Shown here piece by piece: positions 1-10,053 of a stretch of 64,000 bases of DNA. Positions within the stretch are counted from its first letter, which is position 1; the number at the start of each line of letters is the position of its first letter. The translations under genes were made by a program, and so were the position numbers. Source of the DNA: Paracoccus onchidii (lineage in GTDB: Bacteria > Pseudomonadota > Alphaproteobacteria > Rhodobacterales > Rhodobacteraceae); contig NZ_JAQBIE010000017.1 in NCBI RefSeq assembly GCF_028294535.1, forward strand, positions 32,638-96,637, written 5' to 3'. The notes under the pieces are model-generated. The model was not told the DNA's origin. It searched no databases and saw only the letters and a program-made list of their open reading frames with translations.

Positions 1-477
1 GACAGTTACGAGATCGGCGCGCTTCGGGCCTTTGCGATGCACACGCCGGGGCATACACCTGCCTGCATGACGCATGTCATGGGTGATGCCGCTTTTGTCG
101 GTGATACGCTGTTCATGCCCGATGGCGGCTCGGCGCGCGCCGACTTTCCGGGCGGTGACGCGGGTGTTTTGTATGACAGCATCCAAAAGGTTCTGTCGCT
201 GCCCGACGGTATGCGTCTGTTCATGTGCCATGATTATGGCCCGAACGGGCGTGACATTCAGTGGGAAACCACCGTGGGTGAGGAAAAGGCCAACAACATC
301 CATGTCGGTGGCGGAAAGAGCAAAGAGGATTTCGTGGCGTTTCGGACCCAGCGCGATGCGACCCTGGCGATGCCCAAGCTGATCATCCCCTCGCTTCAGG
401 TGAATATGCGTGCCGGTGAAGTCCCAACCGACAAGGATGGGCGCCCGATGCTGAAAGTGCCTGTCAACGGGTTATGA
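1..477 (+). CDS. MBL-fold metallohydrolase, ETHE1/Blh persulfide dioxygenase type (5' truncated)
   Basis: The frame is open from base 1, so the N-terminus lies outside the window; 158 codons remain. A metallo-beta-lactamase metal-ligand segment (TPGHTPACMTHV), a GDTLF motif and a late histidine (CHDYGPNGRD) are visible. The C-terminal stretch WETTVGEEKANNIHV...VNMRAGEVP matches the tail of ETHE1-like proteins of the Blh family. That family oxidises glutathione persulfide to sulfite and is often linked to sulfide-responsive BigR regulation. Family assignment is by recognised motifs; sulfur-substrate use is inferred. It ends 69 bases before cydD on the same strand. Confidence 0.8.
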   Translation, partial: DSYEIGALRAFAMHTPGHTPACMTHVMGDAAFVGDTLFMPDGGSARADFPGGDAGVLYDSIQKVLSLPDGMRLFMCHDYGPNGRDIQWETTVGEEKANNIHVGGGKSKEDFVAFRTQRDATLAMPKLIIPSLQVNMRAGEVPTDKDGRPMLKVPVNGL

Positions 478-546
478 TGACGGGCCGGATCATCCGCGAC
501 CTTGGGGCGCGTTGACCACCGCGGCCCGGCGCGGAACATATAACGC

Positions 547-2181
547 ATGACCTCGCCGGCTTTACGATATCTGACCCGGATCTGTGCGCCCCAGCGGCGC
601 CGTTTGAAACTGGGTTCGGGGTTGGCGGTGCTGGCCGAAGCCCTGTGGTTGCCGCAAGCGGCCGTCCTGGCAATGGTGCTTGGGGGGATGGCCAGCGGAC
701 AAGACCCCGATCTGTGGATGAGTGCCGGGGCGATCGCGATCCTGGGCGTGGCGCGAAGCGGGCTGATTTTTTTGGCGAGCCGGCAGTTCGAACAGGGCGC
801 TGATGCGGTCCTGGCTGCGACACGCGCGCAGATTCTGGCGCGGGCCCAGCAGTATGCGCCTGGCCCCGAGGTGCCGTCATCGGCGCAGACCGCCGTGTTG
901 ATGGTCGAAAAGACGTCTTTGATACGCGCCCATCTGTTGCGCTGGCCTGCGGCACGCGCACGCGTTGCGGTGATCCCGGTGTTGATCCTGGCGGTGATTT
1001 TTCCCGTTTCATGGCCGGTGGCATTGATCCTGATGATCAGCGGGCCGTTGATCCCGGTTTTCATGGCGCTGATCGGGATGGCGGCAAAAGATGCCTCGGC
1101 GCGACAAATGGAGGAAATCTCTGGCCTGAACTCGCTGCTTGTGGACCGGCTTGGTGCGTTGATCGACATTCGGTTGTTGCGGGCCGACAAGCAAATGAAG
1201 AACGATTTTCAGATTCGCGCCGATCGTTTGCGTCAGCAGACCATGCAGGTATTGCGGGTGGCATTCCTGTCCAGTGCAGTGCTGGAACTGTTCGCGGCGC
1301 TTGGGGTTGCCATGACGGCGGTCTATGTCGGCTTTACCTTGCTGGGGGAACTGCGTTTCGGAAGCTGGGGGCGGGTTCTGACAGCTTCCGAGGGAATCTG
1401 GCTGCTATTGCTTGCGCCGGTGTTCTTTCAGCCGTTGCGCGACATGGCAGCCGCTTGGCATGACCGTGTCGCGGCGCAGGCCGCCGCGGACGAGCTGTTG
1501 ATGGACGAGGAACGCAGTTTGACCCGTATTCCGGGGCAGGGTGCCGATGCGGATCGAATGGCCGGTGCCATTTCGGTGCGGGGCTTGCGCTTGCGCGGTA
1601 TTTCCTATCCGGATCTGGACATCGCGCCGGGCGAGATGCTGGCCATTACCGGGCCGAGCGGCAGCGGCAAGACCACATTCCTGATGGCACTTGCCGGTAT
1701 TCTGCCAAGCGATGGGGCATTGAAGGTCGGTGATGTGATCGTTGACGACAAGACGGCGGATGGCTGGCGCCAATCCGTCGCATTGATAACACAGCATGTT
1801 CATTTTCTCGACCTGCCGCTACGCGAAAATCTGACGCTTGCGCCCAGCATCGACGATGATCGTCTGGCGCAAGCACTGACTCTTGCCGACGCAGACGAGA
1901 TCGTCAACCAGCTGCCTCAGGGATTGGATACGGTTCTGGGCGAACGGGGCGGCGGCGTTTCGGGCGGCGAGGCCCGGCGCCTGATCGTGGCACGCACTGC
2001 CTATTGGAACCGACCATATGTAATGGCGGATGAGCCGACGGCCGATCTTGACGATATGACAGCACAGCGTGTGATCCGCGGTCTGCTGGATCTGAATGCG
2101 CAAGGTGCGGGCTTGATCGTTGCAACGCATGATCCGCGCTTGATCCGCGTCATCGAACGAAGAATCGATCTGGCCGCATGA
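547..2181 (+). CDS. cydD: CydD, thiol reductant ABC exporter subunit
   Basis: 544 residues: an N-terminal six-helix ABC exporter membrane domain (about residues 15-290) and a C-terminal ATPase with Walker A GPSGSGKTT near residue 368, signature SGGEARR and Walker B ending MADEPTADLD. With CydC it forms the inner-membrane heterodimer that exports cysteine/glutathione to the periplasm, needed for cytochrome bd and c-type cytochrome assembly. The following cydC start overlaps its stop as ATGA, so the two are translationally coupled. The ATG has only a weak GGA ribosome-binding site. cydA and cydB are not next to it. Confidence 0.9.
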   Translation: MTSPALRYLTRICAPQRRRLKLGSGLAVLAEALWLPQAAVLAMVLGGMASGQDPDLWMSAGAIAILGVARSGLIFLASRQFEQGADAVLAATRAQILARAQQYAPGPEVPSSAQTAVLMVEKTSLIRAHLLRWPAARARVAVIPVLILAVIFPVSWPVALILMISGPLIPVFMALIGMAAKDASARQMEEISGLNSLLVDRLGALIDIRLLRADKQMKNDFQIRADRLRQQTMQVLRVAFLSSAVLELFAALGVAMTAVYVGFTLLGELRFGSWGRVLTASEGIWLLLLAPVFFQPLRDMAAAWHDRVAAQAAADELLMDEERSLTRIPGQGADADRMAGAISVRGLRLRGISYPDLDIAPGEMLAITGPSGSGKTTFLMALAGILPSDGALKVGDVIVDDKTADGWRQSVALITQHVHFLDLPLRENLTLAPSIDDDRLAQALTLADADEIVNQLPQGLDTVLGERGGGVSGGEARRLIVARTAYWNRPYVMADEPTADLDDMTAQRVIRGLLDLNAQGAGLIVATHDPRLIRVIERRIDLAA

Positions 2182-3785
2182 CTCCGCTCTGGCAGATATT
2201 TCGGCTGATATGGCGGGATCGACGCGCATCAATGTCGCGCGCCGTGCTGTTGACCATTTGGGTCATGGTCGCAGGGATCGCCCTGTTGTCGTTGTCAGGA
2301 TGGTTTATCGTTGCGGCGGGCATGGCGGGGCTTGCCGGAACAGGGGCCGTCTTTGACGTGTTTCGCCCGTCGGCCGGGATCAGGTTTCTGGCGATGGCGC
2401 GCACAGCCGGGCGTTATGGGGAACGGTTGCTGTCTCATGATGCGACATTGAAGGTGCTGACCAGCCTTCGGGTGCGCTTGTTGGTCGGTATGTCCCGAGA
2501 AAACCATGCGATGCTGCTGCGATTGCGCAGCGGCAAGGCGTTGAACAGGTTGACCGCTGATATTGATGCCCTTGATGGCGTTGCAATCCGCGTCGTGTTT
2601 CCTGTTCTCGGCGCGGCATTTGCTGCCTTGGCAACCTTTGCGGGGCTTTGGTTTCTGGTCGGGCCGCTGGTGTCTGTCTGGGCGGTGGGCAGCCATGTTT
2701 TCGGGGGGGCACTGGTCCTGTTCTGGGGCGGATGGGCAGGGGCGCATCTGTCAGAGCGGGCCGAGGATCTTTCCCAGGATTTGCGTGCCGGCGTCATTGA
2801 TCACTTGCGCGGCCGTCTGACCCTGATTTCAGCAGGGCGACTGAGGGACAATATGGCAGTGCTGGGCCGTATCGACGCAGCCGCACGTGCCGCGATGATG
2901 AAACAGGCGGGGATCGAATGGCGTGTTGCGGCAGGATTGCAGCTCGTCGCGCTGAGTTCATTGGTGGGCACGATCCTGATCTCGGGGCGGCTGCTCAGCG
3001 ATGGTCATATCGGTGCGGCGCAGGCAGCCTTGGCCATTTTCGCGGCCCTCGCCCTTGCGGAACTGGGGGGCGCGATACAGCGCGGTGTATTCGAGCTTGG
3101 TCGCATGCGCGCCGCAGCGCGACGCGTGGCACCCGGACTGTCGGGCGCGCCCCTCGATCCTCAGATCGTCGGGAATGAAGATGGACTTGCTATGCCGGGA
3201 TCAGAATTGACGGGGCTTGCGCTGACGGGGCTTGATCTTTGTCCGGCTCCGGGGACCGGCACCATTGTCGAGAATTTCAATCTTGTGGTGAGCGCCGGCG
3301 AAACCGTTGCGCTAATCGGCGCAAGCGGTTCGGGCAAGACCAGCCTCTTGAATGCCATCGCGGGGTTGATTCCGGTGTCGCGCGGCCAGATCAGCACAGG
3401 GGGGCGGTTGGGCTATTTGCCACAGCGCCCTGCGTTGATGGCCGGAACCATACGGGATGCGCTGCATCTGGCCGCGCCTGACAGCGACGATCGTGACAAG
3501 GCCCTGATCATGGCGGTTTGTGCCTTCCCGGTCGATCTGGACTACCGGCTGGGTGAATCTGGCAGCGGCCTGTCCGGGGGTGAACAACGCAGGCTGGCCT
3601 TGGCAAGGGTGCTGATCCAGCGACCGGCAATCCTGTTGCTGGACGAACCGACAGAAGGGCTGGATCACGCGACAGCCGAATCCGTCCTGCATGGAGTGCG
3701 CGCATGGCTGCCCGACGCAGCGATTCTGATTGCGGCCCATCGTCCGGCCGAGCGGCAGGCGGCCGATCGCGTCATCAGCCTTTAG
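2178..3785 (+). CDS. cydC: CydC, thiol reductant ABC exporter subunit
   Basis: 535 residues with the same layout as CydD: membrane domain to about residue 310, then an ATPase with Walker A GASGSGKTS near residue 383, signature LSGGEQRRLALARVL and Walker B LLLDEPTEGLD. Partner of CydD in periplasmic thiol export. It starts inside the cydD stop codon (ATGA). Its last 11 bases overlap the end of the convergent corrinoid methyltransferase gene, and I see no terminator between them. In many Rhodobacteraceae cydAB follow; here they do not. Confidence 0.9.
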   Translation: MTPLWQIFRLIWRDRRASMSRAVLLTIWVMVAGIALLSLSGWFIVAAGMAGLAGTGAVFDVFRPSAGIRFLAMARTAGRYGERLLSHDATLKVLTSLRVRLLVGMSRENHAMLLRLRSGKALNRLTADIDALDGVAIRVVFPVLGAAFAALATFAGLWFLVGPLVSVWAVGSHVFGGALVLFWGGWAGAHLSERAEDLSQDLRAGVIDHLRGRLTLISAGRLRDNMAVLGRIDAAARAAMMKQAGIEWRVAAGLQLVALSSLVGTILISGRLLSDGHIGAAQAALAIFAALALAELGGAIQRGVFELGRMRAAARRVAPGLSGAPLDPQIVGNEDGLAMPGSELTGLALTGLDLCPAPGTGTIVENFNLVVSAGETVALIGASGSGKTSLLNAIAGLIPVSRGQISTGGRLGYLPQRPALMAGTIRDALHLAAPDSDDRDKALIMAVCAFPVDLDYRLGESGSGLSGGEQRRLALARVLIQRPAILLLDEPTEGLDHATAESVLHGVRAWLPDAAILIAAHRPAERQAADRVISL

Positions 3786-4746
3786 ACGCGCGTGACCGGC
3801 GTCCGCCGCGTCTTCCCGCCCCCGCTTGTGCCAAGGCGCTCTTGCTGGCTTCGGCAAAGCTGGCACCTTGTTCGACGGCTTCGATAACCCGTGCAAAGCG
3901 GATCCATTCGCCTCCGTTCGGATCATGGTCCATCAACATGTTGGCGGCACGGATCGACTCCATCTCGACCAGCCGTATCGGGTTCATGATGGCGCTTGTC
4001 ATCCCGGCGCCAATGGCCATCGGCAAGAAAGCGGCGTTGATCCCGTGGCGATGAGGCAGGCCAAAACTGATATTGCTGGCCCCGCAGGTCGTGTTGACGC
4101 CAAGTTCTTCACGAAGACGACGCACAAGGGCAAAGACCTGTCGCCCGGCAGTCGCCATGGCACCAACCGGCATGACAAGGGGGTCGACCACGATGTCATG
4201 GGCCGGAATGCCAAAATCCGCGGCGCGTCGGACAATCTTGCGCGCGACGTCAAAGCGGATATCGGGGTCTTCACTGATGCCCGTATCGTCATTGCTGATC
4301 GCGACGACCGGGACGTCGTATTTCTTGACGAGGGGCAGAACCATTTCGAGCCGGTCTTCCTCACCCGTGACGCTGTTGACCAATGGACGTCCCTGCGCCG
4401 CGCCCAGTCCCGCCTCAAGTGCGGCCGGAACCGAACTGTCGATGCAGAGCGGCACATCGACCAACCCTTGCACCAGTTCGATCATCTGCCGCATCAAGGG
4501 GGGTTCGGTCACGTTGGGGTCCGGGTTCGAATTGTAGACCACGCCTGCATTCACATCCAGAACCATCGCCCCACAAGCAACCTGCAGGACGGCATCTCGT
4601 TCCACGGTCGAGAAATCGCCGGCTTCCAATTCTGCGGCAAGCTTCTTTCGCCCGGTCGGGTTGATCCTTTCCCCGATGACACAGAAGGGTTCGTCGAATC
4701 CGATTGTCGCCGTTTTCGTGGCCGATTGCAGGATTGTTCTTGTCAT
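3775..4746 (-). CDS. methyltetrahydrofolate:corrinoid methyltransferase family protein
   Basis: 323 residues, a pterin-binding TIM barrel of the dihydropteroate synthase/MeTr family. Visible motifs are GERINPTGRKK near the N-terminus, MVLDVNAGV, PLCIDSSVPAALEAG, VNSVTGEEDR, DIVVDPLVMPVG and GASNISFGLPHR. Members move a methyl group between tetrahydrofolate and a corrinoid protein. I chose the ATG at 4746 because GAAAGG lies about 7 bases upstream; an upstream in-frame start would overlap the reductase gene. The C-terminus is basic (GRRGGRRSR). Last gene of an operon with the reductase and the small 'virulence factor' protein. The corrinoid partner is not in the window. Confidence 0.8.
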   Translation of the reverse strand: MTRTILQSATKTATIGFDEPFCVIGERINPTGRKKLAAELEAGDFSTVERDAVLQVACGAMVLDVNAGVVYNSNPDPNVTEPPLMRQMIELVQGLVDVPLCIDSSVPAALEAGLGAAQGRPLVNSVTGEEDRLEMVLPLVKKYDVPVVAISNDDTGISEDPDIRFDVARKIVRRAADFGIPAHDIVVDPLVMPVGAMATAGRQVFALVRRLREELGVNTTCGASNISFGLPHRHGINAAFLPMAIGAGMTSAIMNPIRLVEMESIRAANMLMDHDPNGGEWIRFARVIEAVEQGASFAEASKSALAQAGAGRRGGRRSRASKG

Positions 4747-4756
4747 CAGATACCTT

Positions 4757-5638
4757 TCATTCAGCGCGGGCGCGATCCAGCCAACCGGTTGATGCCGCAA
4801 TGCCACCCAGAGGGAACAGATGGGCAGCCGAAATCGGGAAATCGGGGTCGCTGTTTCGGGCCAGTGCCAGGGCGGTCACGAATTCGGTCGGTTCGTAAGG
4901 CACGAGCAGCTTGGTCACATCACGCGCGCGCCGCTGCAGGACCCGCAATGACGGGCCGACGCCGCACATGATCGCAAATTTCAGCATCGTCTGCAGTTTG
5001 GCCGGACCTGCCACCCCGATGCGAATCGGCATGGTGATGCCCTGATCGTGCAGCCGTCTGGCCCATTGGATCACCGGATCAGCCTCGAATGCGAATTGGG
5101 TCACGATCTGAAACGCGGCATCGCTGCGTTCCGCGAAATCGGCCTTCCACTTCAGGGCGCGCAACACCTCGGCCTCGCCGCCACCGGGGTCGATATCGCG
5201 ATTGCCTTCGGGATGGCCGGCGATGAATAAGCTGGGGAACCCGTCCAGCAGGCCGGTGCCAAGCAATTGCATCGAATCCGCATAGGGCCCACGGGGCTGG
5301 GGCAGGCCGCCGCCAAGCACCAGTATCCCCGCCGCGCCACAATCGCGATATCCGCTGACCCATTCCCGCAACGACATGGCGTCCGGTACCAGTCTTGCGG
5401 GCAGATGGGGTATCGCGCGATACCCCTGCGCCGCCAGACGCGCGACCGCCGAATGCATGTCGGCGATCGGGGTTCCGTCGATATGGGCAACGAAAACCAA
5501 GGCGCCCTGTTGCATATGCGCCGGGAAATCATCGACTTTTTGCAATGTGCGCGGCATCACCTCGATCGACGCATCGTCCAGAAACCGGGCCATCGCGGCA
5601 TTATTGGTGGAAGGAGTGCGAAATCGCATCAACGTCAT
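4757..5638 (-). CDS. methylenetetrahydrofolate reductase family protein
   Basis: 293 residues, a MetF-like (COG0685) TIM barrel: VMPRTLQKVDDF, VFVAHIDGTPIADMHSAV, AGILVLGGGLPQPRGPY, FIAGHPEGN and a FQIVTQFAFE segment. Expected chemistry is FAD-dependent conversion between 5,10-methylene- and 5-methyl-tetrahydrofolate. The start at 5638 sits one base after the preceding gene's TAG, with AAGG upstream inside that gene, so it is translationally coupled. It is divergent from E. coli MetF. Next to a methyl-THF:corrinoid methyltransferase it more likely serves demethylation of methylated substrates than methionine synthesis (inference). Confidence 0.75.
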   Translation of the reverse strand: MTLMRFRTPSTNNAAMARFLDDASIEVMPRTLQKVDDFPAHMQQGALVFVAHIDGTPIADMHSAVARLAAQGYRAIPHLPARLVPDAMSLREWVSGYRDCGAAGILVLGGGLPQPRGPYADSMQLLGTGLLDGFPSLFIAGHPEGNRDIDPGGGEAEVLRALKWKADFAERSDAAFQIVTQFAFEADPVIQWARRLHDQGITMPIRIGVAGPAKLQTMLKFAIMCGVGPSLRVLQRRARDVTKLLVPYEPTEFVTALALARNSDPDFPISAAHLFPLGGIAASTGWLDRARAE

Positions 5639-5639
5639 C

Positions 5640-5936
5640 CTAGTCAACCTTGCCTTCGGGGTGAAAGCCGCCATTGTCGATCAGGTCACGCAATCGCTGC
5701 CTGTCATATTCGGCTTCGATCCAAGCAGCCAGGCTGTCAGCATCGGGCGCTTCGCGCAATTCACGGCGCCATTGCGACAGGTAGTCATCCGTGCCTGCCA
5801 GACCTGCCTTCATGGCCGCGCGGTCAATGGCCTGTTCGAATCGTTCGGACAGCGATTTGCGGCGCGCGGTGCGGCCCTTTCCCTGCATCACCTGTGCAGG
5901 AATGTCGCGCCAAAGAACCAAAGTCACGTCCACCAT
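5640..5936 (-). CDS. small 'virulence factor' family protein of the one-carbon operon
   Basis: 98 residues. I recognise the short alphaproteobacterial family labelled 'virulence factor', which commonly sits beside this reductase/methyltransferase pair; no enzymatic motif is evident. The body is charged and helical (SLSERFEQAIDRAAMKAG, YDRQRLRDLI). The ATG at 5936 was chosen for AGGAG about 11 bases upstream; a TTG at 5960 is the alternative. First gene of the three-gene minus-strand operon. The family name is historical and should not be read as a pathogenicity claim. Confidence 0.6.
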   Translation of the reverse strand: MVDVTLVLWRDIPAQVMQGKGRTARRKSLSERFEQAIDRAAMKAGLAGTDDYLSQWRRELREAPDADSLAAWIEAEYDRQRLRDLIDNGGFHPEGKVD

Positions 5937-6110
5937 TCGCAACGCCTCTCCTTTCTTCAAAGACTGGCATGGTGGACCGGTCAGGATGGTTCAGTTGCGA
6001 CCATCAAGAGGGCCGTTTGCGACCTGTCGGGCATTTGCGGGTGCGGCCTCTTGTATGCTCAGGGTTCAGAGGTTACGTTTTAACTAACTTACGAACGGAG
6101 GGCGTGTATC

Positions 6111-7232
6111 ATGGCGCCCAAGCGTCCTGCGGGTGCGGGCGCGTTCCCGAAAAATGCGGTCGAGCCGTCTGTCACCCGCCAGTCCGAGGAGGGGGCGCTT
6201 TATGCGGCCCTCGATCTCGGGACAAATTCGTGCCGTATGCTGATTGCGCGACCGCGCGGCAGTCAGTTCACGGTTGTGGACAGCTTTTCCAAGCCCGTGC
6301 AGCTTGGACAGGGGCTGGAAGCTTCGGGGCGCTTGTCCCGCGGCTCGATGGCGCGCACCGTGCACGCATTGCAGGTGTGTCGGCGCAAATTGGATATGCA
6401 TCGCGTTCGGAATATGCGTCTGGTTGCGACCGAAGCTTGCCGCCGTGCGCGCAACAGCAGGGATTTCATGCGTACGATCCGGCGTGAAACCGGGCTTCCC
6501 TTTGAAATCATCGGTGCCGAAGAAGAGGCCCGGCTGGCAGTGATTTCCTGTGCGCCGCTGGTCAGCCAGACGACAGAGACCCTGATGGTGGTGGATATCG
6601 GCGGTGGTTCGACCGAACTGGTCTGGATCGATCTCGAGGATGTCGAACCGGGCGAACGTTCGCGCGCGATCATGCGGCTGTCTGATGGCTTTGCCAATCC
6701 GCAGCCGGGCGGTGCGCGGGTGGTGGATTGGATCAGCGTGCCTCTGGGCGTGGCGACCTTGCGTGATCAATTCGCGGATGTCGAGGATGATCAGGGTCGC
6801 TTCGCGCTGATGAGCTGGTATTTCGAAGAACTGCTGTCGGATTTCGCGCCATACGCGGATGGTTCCCCGGATGAGGGTTTTCAGATCATCGGCACATCGG
6901 GCACGGTCACGACGGTCGCAGCCAGTCATCTGGGGTTGCGGCGGTATGACCGGACCAAGGTTGATGGTCTGGAAATGACCAGCGATCAAATCGACAAGGT
7001 GATCCACTCGTATCTGCAACTGGGTCCGGACGGGCGACGGCGCGACCCGCGTATCGGGCGTGAGCGCCACGCGCTGATCATGTCAGGGGCCGCGATCCTG
7101 CAGACATTGATGCGCGTATGGCCCACAAACCGCCTGTCAGTCGCGGATCGCGGTCTGCGAGAGGGGTTGCTTTATGCCCAGATGGTGCGCGATGGGGTGT
7201 TGACGCCTGATGGCATGAACGGAGTGGCATGA
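6111..7232 (+). CDS. Ppx/GppA family phosphatase (exopolyphosphatase-like)
   Basis: 373 residues with the ASKHA fold: DLGTNS at 35-40, [14 protein letters not shown] near 165 and [11 protein letters not shown] near 265. Ppx/GppA enzymes hydrolyse polyphosphate or pppGpp to ppGpp. This is the short form, lacking the C-terminal HD-like region of E. coli Ppx, so the substrate is uncertain. The N-terminal 25 residues are low-complexity and basic. GGAGGG lies 9 bases before the ATG. Its stop overlaps the rlmE start (ATGATGA), the usual ppx-rlmE pairing in Rhodobacterales. Confidence 0.85.
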   Translation: MAPKRPAGAGAFPKNAVEPSVTRQSEEGALYAALDLGTNSCRMLIARPRGSQFTVVDSFSKPVQLGQGLEASGRLSRGSMARTVHALQVCRRKLDMHRVRNMRLVATEACRRARNSRDFMRTIRRETGLPFEIIGAEEEARLAVISCAPLVSQTTETLMVVDIGGGSTELVWIDLEDVEPGERSRAIMRLSDGFANPQPGGARVVDWISVPLGVATLRDQFADVEDDQGRFALMSWYFEELLSDFAPYADGSPDEGFQIIGTSGTVTTVAASHLGLRRYDRTKVDGLEMTSDQIDKVIHSYLQLGPDGRRRDPRIGRERHALIMSGAAILQTLMRVWPTNRLSVADRGLREGLLYAQMVRDGVLTPDGMNGVA

Positions 7233-7978
7233 TGAGTAAGGGACCGGGCAGCCGCGCGGGAAAATCCAGCGGGCGCGGACAGCGCGATCTGCGTGTGCGG
7301 GTCAAAACGGCCAAGGGGCGCAAGCTGTCCAGCAAGCTTTGGCTCGAACGTCAGTTGAACGATCCATATGTCGCCCGCGCCCGGCGCGAAGGATATCGTG
7401 GTCGCGCGGCGTTCAAGATACTTGAGCTTGACGACAAGTATCGTTTTCTGGTGCCGGGGGCGCGGGTCGTTGATCTGGGTTGTGCGCCAGGTGGCTGGTG
7501 CCAGGTGGCCCTGCAACGTGTGAACGCGCTGGGAGAAAAGGGCGACAAGGCCGTCGGGCGGGTTGTCGGCGTTGACCTGCAAGAGGTTGACCCGATCGCG
7601 GGGGCTGAAATTCATCAGCTGGATTTCCTGTCGGAAGGGGCGGATGATCTGGTCAAGGAATGGCTTGGCGGCCCCGCAGATGTCGTCATGTCGGATATGG
7701 CGGCAGCATCATCAGGGCATAAGGCGACGGATCACTTGCGGATTGTCGCGCTTGTCGAGGCGGCTGCCCAACTTGCATTTGATGTCCTGGAGCCGGGTGG
7801 AACATTCGTCGCCAAGGTCCTTGCAGGAGGGGCCGAGGCAGAGATGCAGCTGACCCTCAAGAAGGCATTCACGAAAGTGGCGAATGTCAAACCGCCGGCC
7901 AGTCGCAGCGATTCATCCGAGAAATTCGTGGTCGCAACCGGGTTTCGCGGTCGGCCTGAAACCGATCAGGACAGCTGA
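7229..7978 (+). CDS. rlmE: RlmE (FtsJ/RrmJ), 23S rRNA Um2552 2'-O-methyltransferase
   Basis: 249 residues, Rossmann methyltransferase: catalytic Lys in [14 protein letters not shown] (K63), SAM motif DLGCAPGGW at 82-90, an acidic motif DVVMSDMA, and the second Lys in [12 protein letters not shown], the K-D-K-E arrangement. Methylates U2552 of 23S rRNA on the 50S subunit. A basic N-terminal extension of about 35 residues ([12 protein letters not shown]) is typical of alphaproteobacterial members. It starts in the ppx stop codon. The 3' end overlaps the convergent AraC gene by 13 bases. Confidence 0.92.
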   Translation: MMSKGPGSRAGKSSGRGQRDLRVRVKTAKGRKLSSKLWLERQLNDPYVARARREGYRGRAAFKILELDDKYRFLVPGARVVDLGCAPGGWCQVALQRVNALGEKGDKAVGRVVGVDLQEVDPIAGAEIHQLDFLSEGADDLVKEWLGGPADVVMSDMAAASSGHKATDHLRIVALVEAAAQLAFDVLEPGGTFVAKVLAGGAEAEMQLTLKKAFTKVANVKPPASRSDSSEKFVVATGFRGRPETDQDS

Positions 7979-8997
7979 TCGGCGCGGGCCTGAAATGCGT
8001 CCGGGGTTTGGCCCGTCGCATCAACCACGGCACGTGTGAAATGGGTCAGGCTGGAATATCCCAGCCGCGTGGCAATGGCAGCAGGAGCAAGGCGCTTGCC
8101 GCGCAGCATGATGATCGCCAGTTCCAGACGCACGGCATTGAGAATCTCGACGGCGCGTTGTCCCCTTGCGGCCATGCAGGCACGGTCCAGCGTGGTCAGG
8201 TTGCTGCCCAGGGCGGTTGCCAGTTCCGACACGGATACCTGTTCCAATGGATGGTCCCGCGCCAATGAGATGAACCGTTCGACAAGCGGGCGGTCCTGCA
8301 CATCGTTCGGCATGTGTCGGGCGTGACCCTGAATGGCGGGTTGCAGATGTTCGAAAATCTCGGCAAGTCGTTGCAGCGCCGGGGCCGTCGAACCGTTTTC
8401 CTTGTCTGTCAGGGCGCGAAGGCAGCTTAGCAAGGGGTCGCAAACGCTGCCGATATGCCCTGATAGCCCGTCACCGGGCAGGACTGCGCCAAACTGCTCG
8501 GTCAGCCGTGACGGGATCAGAGCGACATAGCCTTCGCTGTCCACCATCGGTGTGCAGGAATAGGCCGTGCCCGCAGGAATATAGCGCAGATCCCCCGGAC
8601 CCATACGATGGTCGCGGCGCGGAAAACTGACGGCATTGCGCCCTCGGGTGACCCAGATCACACTGTGTTCCGGGCGCGTGCGCGGCCCAAGTCGCGTTCC
8701 GGACGCGCCCCAGATATAAGTCGCCAGTGGTAACAAGACCGGTGAAGGCGGGGTGTTGATGCGCCGCGCCCCGACAGTCGGCGCGACTTGGGCGGTCGGG
8801 GCAGCACGATCATGTCGTTTGATTCTGGAAGTTTCGGGCCTGTTTTGCGCAGGCAAATTCACCGGACCGTGATCCGCGAGCCTTGCCGCGACGATATTGC
8901 GATCCTTGCCGGAGATGCGGGTTCCCGAACCCAGTTTTCCCAAACCCGTTTGAGAAAAGGGAAAACCTGACGAAATCTCTGTGTTCTTGCTGTGCAT
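7966..8997 (-). CDS. AraC family transcriptional regulator
   Basis: 343 residues. The C-terminal 100 residues hold two helix-turn-helix units ([39 protein letters not shown]) ending in the family FxRxxGQTPxxFQ pattern. A cupin-like effector region with [17 protein letters not shown] precedes it. The first 80 or so residues look disordered and basic, so the true start may lie further in; I used the ATG at 8997 with a weak GGGCAG upstream. Target genes are unknown. It ends inside rlmE and faces away from miaA. Confidence 0.75.
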   Translation of the reverse strand: MHSKNTEISSGFPFSQTGLGKLGSGTRISGKDRNIVAARLADHGPVNLPAQNRPETSRIKRHDRAAPTAQVAPTVGARRINTPPSPVLLPLATYIWGASGTRLGPRTRPEHSVIWVTRGRNAVSFPRRDHRMGPGDLRYIPAGTAYSCTPMVDSEGYVALIPSRLTEQFGAVLPGDGLSGHIGSVCDPLLSCLRALTDKENGSTAPALQRLAEIFEHLQPAIQGHARHMPNDVQDRPLVERFISLARDHPLEQVSVSELATALGSNLTTLDRACMAARGQRAVEILNAVRLELAIIMLRGKRLAPAAIATRLGYSSLTHFTRAVVDATGQTPDAFQARADQLS

Positions 8998-9080
8998 CGT
9001 TATGCTGCCCGCACCATGATTGGCCTTAGGCGGATTATCGCCTATTGGGCGATTCGGCTCAACTGTCCAAAGAGACAAGG

Positions 9081-9968
9081 TTAGTTTTGCGGGCCAACAG
9101 GCCAGGCTTGCCAGTCGCGCATGCGCCCGCGAAACCAGATCCGCTGGGACTTGGCGTATTGTCGCGTGGCGATGATGGCCCGCTCGGTCGCGGTCTCAAG
9201 GTCAAGCTTGCCCGCCAGATGCGCCATAAGCTCTGGGGCGCCGATTGCGCGGGCCCATTGTTGCGCCGGATCCCAGAATGGCTGCATGTGGCGGGCTTCG
9301 GCCAAGGCACCAGATTGAACCATCTGCGCGAACCGGGTCGCGATCCTGTCGGCAAGCCAGTCCCGATCGGCTTGCAGGACAAGGCGCTGTGATTGTGTTT
9401 CATCGACAAGGGGGGGCGGTGTGTCGGCCTGCCATTCCGAAAGTCCCCGGCCGGTTGCGCGCCAGACCTCCCAGGCGCGTTGGACGCGCACGGGGTTGCG
9501 GGTGTCGATACGTTCGCGGGTTCGTTCATCCAGCTCGCCTACAAGCTGTGCCAGACCGTCGTCCCGCGCAAGGATCCGGTCGGATTCATCGCGGTATTCC
9601 GGCGGGGTCGGGGGCACATAGGCTAGCCCCCGCGTCAGTGCCGACAGGTATAAACCTGTTCCGCCCGCAATGATCAGGCGCTGGTTCAACAACGGTTCCA
9701 CATCGCGCAGCCAGTCGCCGACCGAATAGCTGCATCCCGGATCGACATGGCCGTAAAGCCGGTGTGGCGCGGTGGCTTCGTCCTTGATGTCGGGGCGCGC
9801 CGTCAGCACCCGCCAACAGGACCAGATCTGCAGGGCGTCCGCATTGACGATGATACCGCCCTGAACCTGCGCGACCGCCATCGCAAGCGAAGATTTACCG
9901 CTTGCGGTGGGACCTGCAATCAGCAGGTGGCGGGACGGATCGATCCGCGATAAATCAGTGGTGCGCAT
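9081..9968 (-). CDS. miaA: MiaA, tRNA dimethylallyltransferase
   Basis: 295 residues: P-loop GPTASGKS at 19-26, NADALQIW (the D-A-x-Q motif), [27 protein letters not shown] and the C-terminal [14 protein letters not shown]. It transfers a dimethylallyl group to N6 of A37 in tRNAs reading U-first codons. The ATG at 9968 gives the normal N-terminus just before the P-loop; upstream in-frame ATGs would run into the pyrH leader. Divergent from pyrH, sharing an 85-base intergenic region. Confidence 0.92.
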   Translation of the reverse strand: MRTTDLSRIDPSRHLLIAGPTASGKSSLAMAVAQVQGGIIVNADALQIWSCWRVLTARPDIKDEATAPHRLYGHVDPGCSYSVGDWLRDVEPLLNQRLIIAGGTGLYLSALTRGLAYVPPTPPEYRDESDRILARDDGLAQLVGELDERTRERIDTRNPVRVQRAWEVWRATGRGLSEWQADTPPPLVDETQSQRLVLQADRDWLADRIATRFAQMVQSGALAEARHMQPFWDPAQQWARAIGAPELMAHLAGKLDLETATERAIIATRQYAKSQRIWFRGRMRDWQAWPVGPQN

Positions 9969-10053
9969 CTGGGATCTCGGGCAGTTGATTGTCGGGGCCT
10001 TTTGCGACATTTTGCGTCGCGATGAAAGCGGCGGGCCCAAGGAAGGACAGCTC

